From Bacteroidota bacterium (GTDB taxonomy: Bacteria; Bacteroidota; Bacteroidia; Chitinophagales; Chitinophagaceae): a stretch of 16,885 nucleotides of DNA. Location of the stretch: NCBI GenBank assembly GCA_023386045.1, contig JAEWKK010000017.1, positions 1-16,885 on the forward strand, read 5' to 3'. This document shows positions 1 through 5,231 of this stretch, piece after piece. Each line of letters begins with the position of its first letter. The stretch's first letter is position 1. The position numbers and the translations under genes are program-made. A model generated the notes under the pieces. That model saw nothing but the letters and a program-made list of their open reading frames with translations. It made no database searches and had not been told where the DNA came from.

Positions 1-278
1 CAAACTTTAGAAAACCTCAATCCTACTTCTTTAGGAAAGTTCTCAACTAAAGTTTCCAATTAAAGGAAAAGCTGAAAGATAAAATGAATGATGAATTTAA
101 AATCCTCAACCTTAGGTAGCGTATAACAATAAATATACGAATGAACAATCCCTTTAATGATATCCCATAATCAATTTCATCTCCTTGTCAACCACTACTA
201 TGTAATTGCGGAAAAAGGGTTTTTGAAATGGTAAAAATGAAGTTGTGTGAAATGGGCAATTAAAAAAACGTAAGCGAC
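1..278. other. AT-rich non-coding left edge
   Basis: No convincing gene lies here on either strand. The stretch is AT-rich with frequent stops in all frames. It sits downstream of the minus-strand recombinase, and its only legible feature is a small hairpin and T-run at the recombinase stop codon, listed separately. I saw no tRNA-like sequence or long direct repeat that would mark an integration junction, but the window edge cuts the region. Confidence 0.6.
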
Positions 279-282
279 TTAC
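262..282 (-). terminator. Weak terminator at the recombinase stop
   Basis: Read on the minus strand, GTAAG-TCG-CTTAC forms a 5-bp stem with a 3-base loop. One G and seven T residues follow. It overlaps the recombinase stop codon. The stem is short and only moderately GC-rich, so intrinsic termination is plausible but not assured. Confidence 0.35.
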
Positions 283-1445
283 CAGGTTAAGCGGTCGAGT
301 GGACTTTGAATGGACTCGATCTTTAAACGACTTACATGGGTATAAATCATCGTGGTTTGTAAACTGTTGTGACCTAGAAAAGCCTGTATGTACCTGATAT
401 CAGTACCAGCTTCCAATAAATGCGTGGCGTAACTGTGCCTGAGCATGTGTATGCTCCCTTTCTTCCTGATTCCTGCCTTCCTCTTCGCCCCCGCCAAAGC
501 AGCCTGGGCTGCCCTTTCACTGTAAGGCTCACCGGCTTTCTCACCTTCAAATAGAAATACCTTTGGTTTGTACTTTTTATAATATTCCCTCAGCGTCTCC
601 AACAACTTCTTCGACAAAGGAACCATCCTGTCCTTCTTACCCTTACCTTCTCTTACATGTAACATCATCCTCCTTGAGTCAAGATCATGGATCTTTAGTT
701 TTACAAGCTCGCTTACTCTTAGCCCCGCACTGTAGGAAGTCATAAGGAGAGCGCGGTGTTTTAGATTATCTGTTCTTTGTATGAGATCTATAATCTCTTC
801 TTCAGCCAAAACAGCGGGAAGCTTTTGTGGCTTTTTCGGCCTTGGCAAATCATAAAACTCTTTCTGCCTTCCTTCCACCTGTTCAAAAAAGAATTTAAGC
901 GCATTGACAGCAGTATGGGCATGCGCTTCTGAATAACCCCTTTTTTGTATCAGCCAGAGAAGGTATGACTGTACATGTTTCTTTTCCAGACTCGCCACAG
1001 AAACTTCTCCCAATAACCTAAGCAAATAATGAAATTCATTCGAGTAGGTTTTTATGGTCTTGGGACTATAACCTTTCAATATCAAAAGGTCCTGGAAATT
1101 ACGAAAGGCCTCAAGGTTCTGTTTTGAAAGAGGTGAATACAGCAAATACTCGGCTCTTAATTTGGAAACCCTGTCATTTTTTAATAGAAGCGCAGAAGCT
1201 TTTCTTTGTTCGAGGTAAGCTCTTAAAGCAGATACTTCAAGAGTGGCTTTACCCTGACAGAATGTTTTGAAGCTTTCATAACTCAACCGGTTTAAAGGAA
1301 TGTACCATAAGGCTCTTTCACCACACCATTTAATGCCCTTGAATTTCCTGATTCCTTTTTCAACCAAATGATTGAATTGAACATCCATCCCTATCTGTTC
1401 TGCTCCCCTATAATGAAATGGCACCAGGATAATTGCCGGCAACAT
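279..1445 (-). CDS. Tyrosine site-specific recombinase/integrase (XerC/D superfamily)
   Basis: This is a DNA breaking-rejoining enzyme of 388 residues. The catalytic set is complete: Arg243 in SAGLRVSEL, the beta-hairpin Lys in GKGKKDR (about 268-271), His333 and Arg336 in HMLRHSYATHL, His359 in LGH, and nucleophile Tyr368 in MIYTHVS. A SAM-like core-binding domain spans about 110-195. An extra N-terminal segment of about 80 residues (Trp40 to Pro50, CGERALWYIP) precedes it. That makes the protein longer than XerC/D (about 300) and resembles arm-type recombinases common in Bacteroidota. The ATG at 1443-1445 is preferred because this N-terminal segment looks native; Met20 is an alternative. 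It stands alone between hairpin-rich non-coding stretches with no phage, transposon or partner genes. It could be a solitary integrase, a DNA invertase or a remnant of an element. IntI is unlikely because I do not see the IntI-specific insertion between the Lys and His boxes. Confidence 0.9.
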   Translation of the reverse strand: MLPAIILVPFHYRGAEQIGMDVQFNHLVEKGIRKFKGIKWCGERALWYIPLNRLSYESFKTFCQGKATLEVSALRAYLEQRKASALLLKNDRVSKLRAEYLLYSPLSKQNLEAFRNFQDLLILKGYSPKTIKTYSNEFHYLLRLLGEVSVASLEKKHVQSYLLWLIQKRGYSEAHAHTAVNALKFFFEQVEGRQKEFYDLPRPKKPQKLPAVLAEEEIIDLIQRTDNLKHRALLMTSYSAGLRVSELVKLKIHDLDSRRMMLHVREGKGKKDRMVPLSKKLLETLREYYKKYKPKVFLFEGEKAGEPYSERAAQAALAGAKRKAGIRKKGSIHMLRHSYATHLLEAGTDIRYIQAFLGHNSLQTTMIYTHVSRLKIESIQSPLDRLTW

Positions 1446-1500
1446 AAAACAGGATTAATGAATAAATAAAACTTGCTTTCATTTTCGGAAAGCTATTCAT

Positions 1501-1508
1501 CAAACCTA
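1501..1508 (-). promoter_or_regulatory. Candidate -7 element for the recombinase
   Basis: The minus strand reads TAGGTTTG, an exact match to the Bacteroidota -7 consensus TAnnTTTG, about 56 bases upstream of the recombinase ATG. No clear -33 TTTG is present at the usual spacing, so the assignment rests on the -7 match and position alone. Confidence 0.35.
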
Positions 1509-1644
1509 TTGTGATTGCCAGGATGAGTTATGAGAAAAATACCAGTGGAAAGATTTTTATTCTCTTGTTGATCAAAACACAGATTATACAGATTTGAAAG
1601 AGTGATTATGAAAACCAGTGTACTTGAGCTTTCGCCCATGATTT

Positions 1645-1697
1645 AAAATCACCTTGATTCGGATTCAATTTCTAAAGTTCTTTAAACTGGTGATTTT
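1645..1697. other. Folded inverted-repeat element with two inner hairpins
   Basis: AAAATCACC (1645-1653) and GGTGATTTT (1689-1697) form a perfect 9-bp outer stem. The 35-base interior holds two further small self-complementary pieces: TTGA/TCAA around 1654-1668 and TAAAG-TT-CTTTA at 1673-1684. The whole could fold as a three-way junction. A T-run (1694-1699) at the right end makes it terminator-like on the plus strand, but no plus-strand gene precedes it. It may be a protein-binding or recombination site. Confidence 0.4.
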
Positions 1698-1859
1698 TTC
1701 TGGATACACTTCGTGCACCCTCAGTCACATAAGGAGAATTTAGAATTTCCAACAAAATAGTTGGATTGCAGAGTTTAAAAATCCGTATTAGCACGCTTTT
1801 TTTCATGAAATATTTTACATATGAGAAAATAATTAAGCTTTAGTTCAGGTACACCCCAT

Positions 1860-1880
1860 AAAAAAACCCCCGAAGGGGTT
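1860..1880 (-). terminator. Intrinsic terminator of the DUF3606 gene
   Basis: On the minus strand AACCCC-TTCG-GGGGTT forms a 6-bp stem closed by a stable UUCG tetraloop. A run of T follows immediately. It lies just past the stop codon of the DUF3606 gene. Shape, tail and position all fit a Rho-independent terminator. Confidence 0.85.
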
Positions 1881-1893
1881 ATTTTCTGAATGA

Positions 1894-2076
1894 CTATCTG
1901 CGATTACGCAGGTAAGTTTCTATTTTTTCCCTGCTATTACCTACCTCCGCAATGGCCTTTCTCACTTCTTCCGCAGAAACTTTGAATTTTTCAGCCAGGT
2001 GCTGCACTTCATAATCCTCCTGTCCCGATACCCTTGACCTGTCCCTGCCATCTCTTGAATCTTTGTTGTCTGACAT
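1894..2076 (-). CDS. DUF3606 small charged protein
   Basis: This is a 60-residue protein starting MSDNKDSRDGRDRSRVSGQ. It has a highly charged N-terminus, then EDYEVQHLAEKF and a helical KVSAEEVRKAIAEVGNSREKIETYL. The pattern (DRSR, EDYEVQ, a short helix-turn-helix-like pair, VGNS) matches the DUF3606 family, whose function is not known. The frame stays open upstream to 2127, but I place the start at 2076. The extra residues are translated from the hairpin and T-rich terminator of the gene before it, and family members begin directly with the charged MSDxK stretch. The leader is A-rich (CCCCAAAAACAAAC) with no Shine-Dalgarno, as is usual in Bacteroidota. It is followed by its own terminator at 1860-1880. 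Confidence 0.8.
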   Translation of the reverse strand: MSDNKDSRDGRDRSRVSGQEDYEVQHLAEKFKVSAEEVRKAIAEVGNSREKIETYLRNRR

Positions 2077-2095
2077 ATAGTTTGTTTTTGGGGTG

Positions 2096-2139
2096 AAAAA
2101 AGAAAAGCCCCCGGTCTCATGGAGCAAGGGAGGCTTTCT
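2096..2139 (-). terminator. Probable terminator downstream of the TPR gene
   Basis: On the minus strand an AAAGCC/GGCTTT stem, extended inward by CCC/GGG across one bulged base, is followed by a T-rich tail (TTTTCTTTTTT). It lies about 150 bases past the TPR-like gene and just before the DUF3606 start. It should end the START-TPR transcript, or attenuate read-through into the DUF3606 gene. Confidence 0.6.
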
Positions 2140-2286
2140 TTATGAGTTTTAATTATATGCTGATAGTAATTATAAAAAAACCATGCCAGCCTCTTGTACT
2201 AACTGGCTTTTATGTTACCAGGCTGAAAAATTCTTCAAACCGGAACCCTTCATTCCCCCTATTCACATTAATTTCTACAGCTTGCC

Positions 2287-2682
2287 TTATTTACCCAGCT
2301 TCTTTTCAACTGCTTCTTTCCTTTTTAACCATTTTGGAATGGGATCTGGATAATTAATCTTGATTTTTGAAGTCCCGGTTACAGTTTTAAGCAGTGCCTT
2401 GCTCAGTTTTCCTAATCTATCTTTCCCACTATATTTTTTCAGGCGCCGGTCATAAGCTGATATAAATACATCCAGGCCTTTATTGATTGCTTTCAATTCT
2501 TTGGCAGGTTCTTTTAATTTCCGGTAAATGATCATCAGCCTGGAATAAGGCGCTTCTTCCAAAGGGCTCTGCCTGGCAGCTTTTTCATATTCAGCTGCTG
2601 CCGATTCTAAATCGCCTTTCCCTTCCAGTAATTGTGCCACTCTGATCAGTTCGGTATAATGTATATGATCCTTTGTGGCCAT
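2287..2682 (-). CDS. Small TPR-like protein
   Basis: This is a 131-residue protein with no signal peptide or membrane segment, so probably cytosolic. Residues about 12-40 (LIRVAQLLEGKGDLESAAAEYEKAAR) match a tetratricopeptide helix pair, with the usual small and bulky residues around GDLESAAAEYEKA. A second helix pair spans about 46-75. The C-terminal third is Lys-rich (KYSGKDRLGKLSKALLK) and ends with YPDPIPKWLKRKEAVEKKLGK. TPR folds act as protein-binding scaffolds; no enzymatic motif is seen and the partner is unknown. It starts 51 bases after the stop of the START-domain gene on the same strand, so co-transcription is likely. Confidence 0.75.
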   Translation of the reverse strand: MATKDHIHYTELIRVAQLLEGKGDLESAAAEYEKAARQSPLEEAPYSRLMIIYRKLKEPAKELKAINKGLDVFISAYDRRLKKYSGKDRLGKLSKALLKTVTGTSKIKINYPDPIPKWLKRKEAVEKKLGK

Positions 2683-2733
2683 AATACCATCTTCTAAAAA
2701 AATCTGCCAGGAATATTGGGAATCTGGTTCTGA

Positions 2734-3345
2734 CTATTTTTTAAGTAAATCTGCCAGTTTCCTGAAGCTTTCATATGGGCCTTTATCTGCAAAACTGTTC
2801 ACCAGCCATGCAGGAACACTTCCACCCGGATCAGCTTCAAAAGTGTAAATAATATTAATGGTAGAGGAAGTAGGCATTGTTACGTGCCAGTTGATATTTG
2901 AACTTTGAATTCTCACCTTGTTTTCTTTTTCAGGAATATAATCTGCATCTGCAACAGCTGCGATTTTCAAAAAACGGTTCAGGCTATCCTTTGTCATTTT
3001 TAAATGAATGATAGCATCCCTATTCGACATGGGCCAGGGCAAAATGGTTTCTGTATAATAATAAAATTCGTATGGACTTATCCTTTTCAATAAGGAAGAG
3101 GTTTTGTTATTATATACCCATTCCTTATGCCTACTTACATCACTCAATATTGCAATCAACTTATCAAAGGTTCCATCAATTGTACATTCCACTTTTATGT
3201 TTTTGTAGTCAGAATTACTGGCATCCGCCTGGTAAACACGAATCCCATCCTTATCCTTAACCTTCTTCCAATCCTGGGCAAAACTGGTAAAAGTAAGAAA
3301 GAGGGAAGCCAGGAGCAGCATCAACCATGCAAAGAGTGTTTTCAT
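2734..3345 (-). CDS. Exported START-domain (SRPBCC) lipid-binding-like protein
   Basis: This is a 203-residue protein. Residues 1-23 form a signal peptide (MKTLFAW, a Leu/Phe core, then SFAQ) with cleavage likely before Asp25 or Gln24, so it should act in the periplasm. The mature part resembles the START/SRPBCC helix-grip fold: WKKVKDKDGIRVYQAD at the N-terminus, a central SDVSRHKEWVYNNKTSSLLKR, YYYTETILPWPMSNRDAI, and a C-terminal long helix (VPAWLVNSFADKGPYESFRKLADLLKK). This order matches StAR-type domains, which bind hydrophobic ligands in a cavity. The ligand cannot be told from sequence. It is first of a likely two-gene unit with the TPR-like gene and is divergent from clpS across about 295 bases. 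Confidence 0.85.
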   Translation of the reverse strand: MKTLFAWLMLLLASLFLTFTSFAQDWKKVKDKDGIRVYQADASNSDYKNIKVECTIDGTFDKLIAILSDVSRHKEWVYNNKTSSLLKRISPYEFYYYTETILPWPMSNRDAIIHLKMTKDSLNRFLKIAAVADADYIPEKENKVRIQSSNINWHVTMPTSSTINIIYTFEADPGGSVPAWLVNSFADKGPYESFRKLADLLKK

Positions 3346-3593
3346 AAAAACTTTATTCCCTGAATTTAAGCTTTTTGAGGATCAATTGCTATAGCCTGTC
3401 AGTCTATATAATCGTGGCTATCCAATCTCCTTGACTGAATGAATCTTACTACATTTTACCAGTTCCAATAGCCGATATCAGTTGGCATGGGAAGACGTAG
3501 TGTGACTGATACTTATCTTTTGTTAAATGAATATCGATTTACGACTTGGACAGCTTTAACATGGGGATCGTTTTTAATGGGGAATGAATCTTC

Positions 3594-3611
3594 AAAATCT
3601 TCACAGATTTT
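3594..3611. promoter_or_regulatory. Palindrome upstream of the clpS promoter
   Basis: AAAATCTTCACAGATTTT is a perfect 7-bp inverted repeat around a 4-base centre. It ends 16 bases before the clpS -7 box, so it covers roughly -47 to -30. That is a good place for an operator. No dedicated regulator gene lies next to it. Confidence 0.35.
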
Positions 3612-3627
3612 CTTTACACATCCTTTA

Positions 3628-3635
3628 TAACTTTG
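3628..3635 (+). promoter_or_regulatory. -7 element of clpS, near-leaderless mRNA
   Basis: TAACTTTG exactly matches the Bacteroidota -7 consensus TAnnTTTG. It ends only five bases before the ATG at 3641, which would put the transcription start at or within a few bases of the start codon. No clear -33 TTTG is visible, though T-rich sequence lies at 3608-3616. The position also supports the ATG at 3641 over the open frame upstream at 3584. Confidence 0.6.
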
Positions 3636-3640
3636 CTTTT

Positions 3641-3934
3641 ATGAAAGGTAAGACTGAGGAAAAATATAAGGAAGACGTGCTGGTAGAAGAAGACGTGACC
3701 GATCCCTTTCACCTGGTGGTTTGGAATGACGAGGTCAATACTTTTGAATGGGTGATTGAATCGCTCATGGAAGTTTGCCAACACTCTTACGAACAGGCGG
3801 AACAATGCGCCTACATCATACATTTTAAAGGAAAATATGCCGTGAAACATGGAAGCTACGATGAACTAAAGCCCATGTGCGATGCCATAACCGAAAGAGG
3901 CATTGGTGCTACTGTTGAAGGAATACCGGTGTAG
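3641..3934 (+). CDS. clpS: ATP-dependent Clp protease adaptor ClpS
   Basis: ClpS binds the N-domain of ClpA/ClpC and delivers substrates with N-degron residues (Leu, Phe, Tyr, Trp) for proteolysis in the cytosol. This 97-residue protein has the family core: DPFHLVVWNDEVNTFEWVIESL (Asn29, Asp30, Glu31 and Thr34 in the N-degron pocket segment), EQAEQCAYIIHFKGKYAV with His61 at the place of the conserved ligand-binding His, then a C-terminal helix and GIGATVE strand. An upstream in-frame ATG at 3584 would add 19 residues. I reject it because the promoter -7 box lies downstream of it. It stands alone; no clpA or clpC is in the window. The stop codon abuts a heptamer-repeat array. Confidence 0.92.
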   Translation: MKGKTEEKYKEDVLVEEDVTDPFHLVVWNDEVNTFEWVIESLMEVCQHSYEQAEQCAYIIHFKGKYAVKHGSYDELKPMCDAITERGIGATVEGIPV

Positions 3935-4314
3935 TTCATGGTTCATAGATCATGGTTCATAGTTCATAGATGAGGTAGTAGTTGGTAGTTGTTGCTGATG
4001 GCAGATAGCTTATGGCTTAGTTGATGCCCATGGACCATCACCAATGTCTGGAGAAACTTTTCAAAGTAGAAAAATGTCCTTATTTAGAATAAGATTCAGC
4101 CTAAAGCCAGGACTGTTTACCTGGTTATTTGCTGAAATTCCACTGGTTATTTGCTGAAATTCCAAATGCAAAAGAACATTTTTATTAAATCCAGTAATCA
4201 AGAACTGGTTGTAAAAGTAAAATTCTATTTTCATTCCCTTACCTCGCTAAGCCATCCGCCATCTGCCATAAGCCATAAGCTACAACTATGAACCATGAAC
4301 CATGATCTATGAAC
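3934..4314. repeat. Inverted heptamer-repeat element filling the clpS-esterase gap
   Basis: This fills nearly all of the region between the two convergent stop codons. The left arm (3934-3968) is five 7-bp units, GTTCATG GTTCATA and so on, then a looser stretch, then GCTGATG GCAGATA GCTTATG GCTTAG (3994-4020). The right arm read in reverse complement from 4314 is GTTCATA GATCATG GTTCATG GTTCATA, a 6-base unit, then GCTTATG GCTTATG GCAGATG GCGGATG GCTTAG (to 4247). Positions 3941-3969 and 4286-4314 match as inverted repeats at 28 of 29 bases. The inner sequence (4021-4246) has no gene but holds a 22-bp tandem duplication and two small hairpins (4079-4093, 4107-4124). Units fit GNNNATR. I see no transposase or target-site duplication. 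It may act as a long hairpin terminator or be a non-autonomous element. Confidence 0.85.
4121..4164. repeat. Perfect 22-bp tandem duplication
   Basis: Positions 4121-4142 and 4143-4164 are identical, each beginning CTGGTTATTT and ending AAATTCCA. The copies abut with no spacer inside the heptamer-flanked element. Perfect identity suggests a recent slippage or a copy-number-variable locus. Confidence 0.95.
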
Positions 4315-4320
4315 CCCACC

Positions 4321-5052
4321 TCAAAACCTCGTTCCTAAATAATGCGGTAAAACTGCCCTCCAGGTATTCCAGTCGTGAGGCCACTCTTCACCCCAAATAT
4401 CCAGTTCGTAATTGATCCCTTTATCGTATAAGATCCTCGCAAACCTTCCACTGGCTGCGGGATCCTCATAAGGTCCACTTCCGGAAAATATATGGATGTG
4501 ATGACTTTTCCTGATCTGCTCCAACAGCGCATGATCCTTCAGGTTGGGCATGTAGTGCTGAGGACTGTTGAAATAAACATCATCATCAAAATACCCCTTG
4601 GTGTATTCGGTTAAATCATAAACACCACTCATTGCAATCACTCCATTTAAAAGATCTGGTCTTTTTAAAAAAAGATTCATACTGTGAAGCGCTCCAAAAG
4701 AGGCACCACAGATATAAACAGGCGTTTCCTGACTGGTGCTGTTTTTTATAAAAGGGATGACTTCTTCAAAAATATACTCGTTGAACTGCTTATGTCGAAT
4801 TACCTTATGCCTGGGATCCATGTTGTTACTTAGCCAGCTCTCATTATTGATGCTGTTAACAGAAAACACCTTGAGTTTTCCGCTGCTTATAAATGGCTCC
4901 AACGCATCAATGAGCTGGAACCTTTCATATTCCAGGTAATCCGCCGCCGCTGTGGGCACCAGTAATAAAGCAAAACCATAATGTCCATAGACTGCTATGG
5001 GCATTTCTTTTTCCAACCGGTGGCTGTACCATGAATGAATCTCTCTTTCCAT
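4321..5052 (-). CDS. Putative esterase, alpha/beta-hydrolase fold
   Basis: This is a 243-residue cytosolic protein of the esterase D/putative-esterase type. The nucleophile elbow is GASFG at 116-120 (Ser118) inside PVYICGASFGALHSMNLFLKRPDL, followed by the typical GVIAMSGVYDL strand. A likely catalytic His226 lies in EEWPHDWNTWRAVLPHYL near the C-terminus. The acid is probably in the GSGPYEDPAA loop (about 191-200), but I cannot fix it. The start is MEREIHSWYSHRLEKEMPIAVYGHYG; no signal peptide is visible. The substrate is unknown. Relatives act on small esters or S-formylglutathione, and other relatives have no assigned function. It is convergent with clpS and divergent from the sensor kinase, so it seems a single-gene unit. 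Confidence 0.82.
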   Translation of the reverse strand: MEREIHSWYSHRLEKEMPIAVYGHYGFALLLVPTAAADYLEYERFQLIDALEPFISSGKLKVFSVNSINNESWLSNNMDPRHKVIRHKQFNEYIFEEVIPFIKNSTSQETPVYICGASFGALHSMNLFLKRPDLLNGVIAMSGVYDLTEYTKGYFDDDVYFNSPQHYMPNLKDHALLEQIRKSHHIHIFSGSGPYEDPAASGRFARILYDKGINYELDIWGEEWPHDWNTWRAVLPHYLGTRF

Positions 5053-5171
5053 GCTATCGATTTATTGATCAAAAACAATTAGCGGCAAAGAAAGATACAT
5101 TATCGTCGCTTTTTACAAGTAAAAACTCTTACTTGCTGTAAATAATCCTTAGATTCGTATGGCTAAAAAGG

Positions 5172-5195
5172 CAGATATATTAACAGATATATTAA
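5172..5195. repeat. 12-bp tandem duplication in the kinase promoter region
   Basis: CAGATATATTAA occurs twice head to tail (5172-5183, 5184-5195). The second copy runs into the candidate -7 element. It could be a duplicated regulator site or a slippage product that moves spacing upstream of the promoter. Confidence 0.9.
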
Positions 5196-5199
5196 TTTG
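5192..5199 (+). promoter_or_regulatory. Candidate -7 element for the kinase operon
   Basis: TTAATTTG differs from TAnnTTTG at one base and lies 33 bases upstream of the kinase ATG. Its first half is supplied by the second copy of the 12-bp tandem repeat. No -33 TTTG is visible. Confidence 0.3.
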
Positions 5200-5231
5200 C
5201 GTCGCCATTCAATTTAAGTAAGCCATCATCA

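Larger units (their letters stand above)
1446..1864. other. Non-coding stretch between recombinase and DUF3606 gene
   Basis: About 420 bases hold no credible gene. They contain a candidate recombinase promoter, a 9-bp-stem folded element at 1645-1697, a 6-bp hairpin TCCAAC-AAAATA-GTTGGA at 1748-1765, and the 10-bp palindrome TTTCATGAAA at 1801-1810. A 12-residue ORF at 1608-1646 is too short to support. The density of small inverted repeats beside a recombinase could mark binding or crossover sites, but none is repeated on the other side of the gene. Confidence 0.55.

Noticed and set aside
279..1445. Integron integrase (IntI) with attC-like hairpins nearby
   Set aside because: The IntI-specific helical insertion between the Lys and His boxes is not visible. 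The hairpins at 1645-1697 and 1748-1765 lack paired GTTRRRY/RYYYAAC core sites, and there is no cassette array.
1608..1646. 12-residue ORF upstream of the folded element, possible leader peptide
   Set aside because: No downstream plus-strand gene to regulate, no run of a single amino acid, and short ORFs like this are expected by chance.
1446..1864. tRNA gene as an integration target next to the recombinase
   Set aside because: No cloverleaf with a GGTTCRANYCC T-arm was found. The GATTCGGATTC string at 1656-1666 lacks the rest of the tRNA.
2142..2286. Plus-strand 71-residue ORF overlapping the TPR gene end, with GCCAG/CTGGC and CAGCCT/AGGCTG hairpins
   Set aside because: The ORF translation resembles no family and overlaps a better gene. 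The short alternative stems are too weak to call a regulatory element.
3934..4314. CRISPR array
   Set aside because: Repeats are 7-bp tandem units without spacers of regular length, and no cas genes are present.
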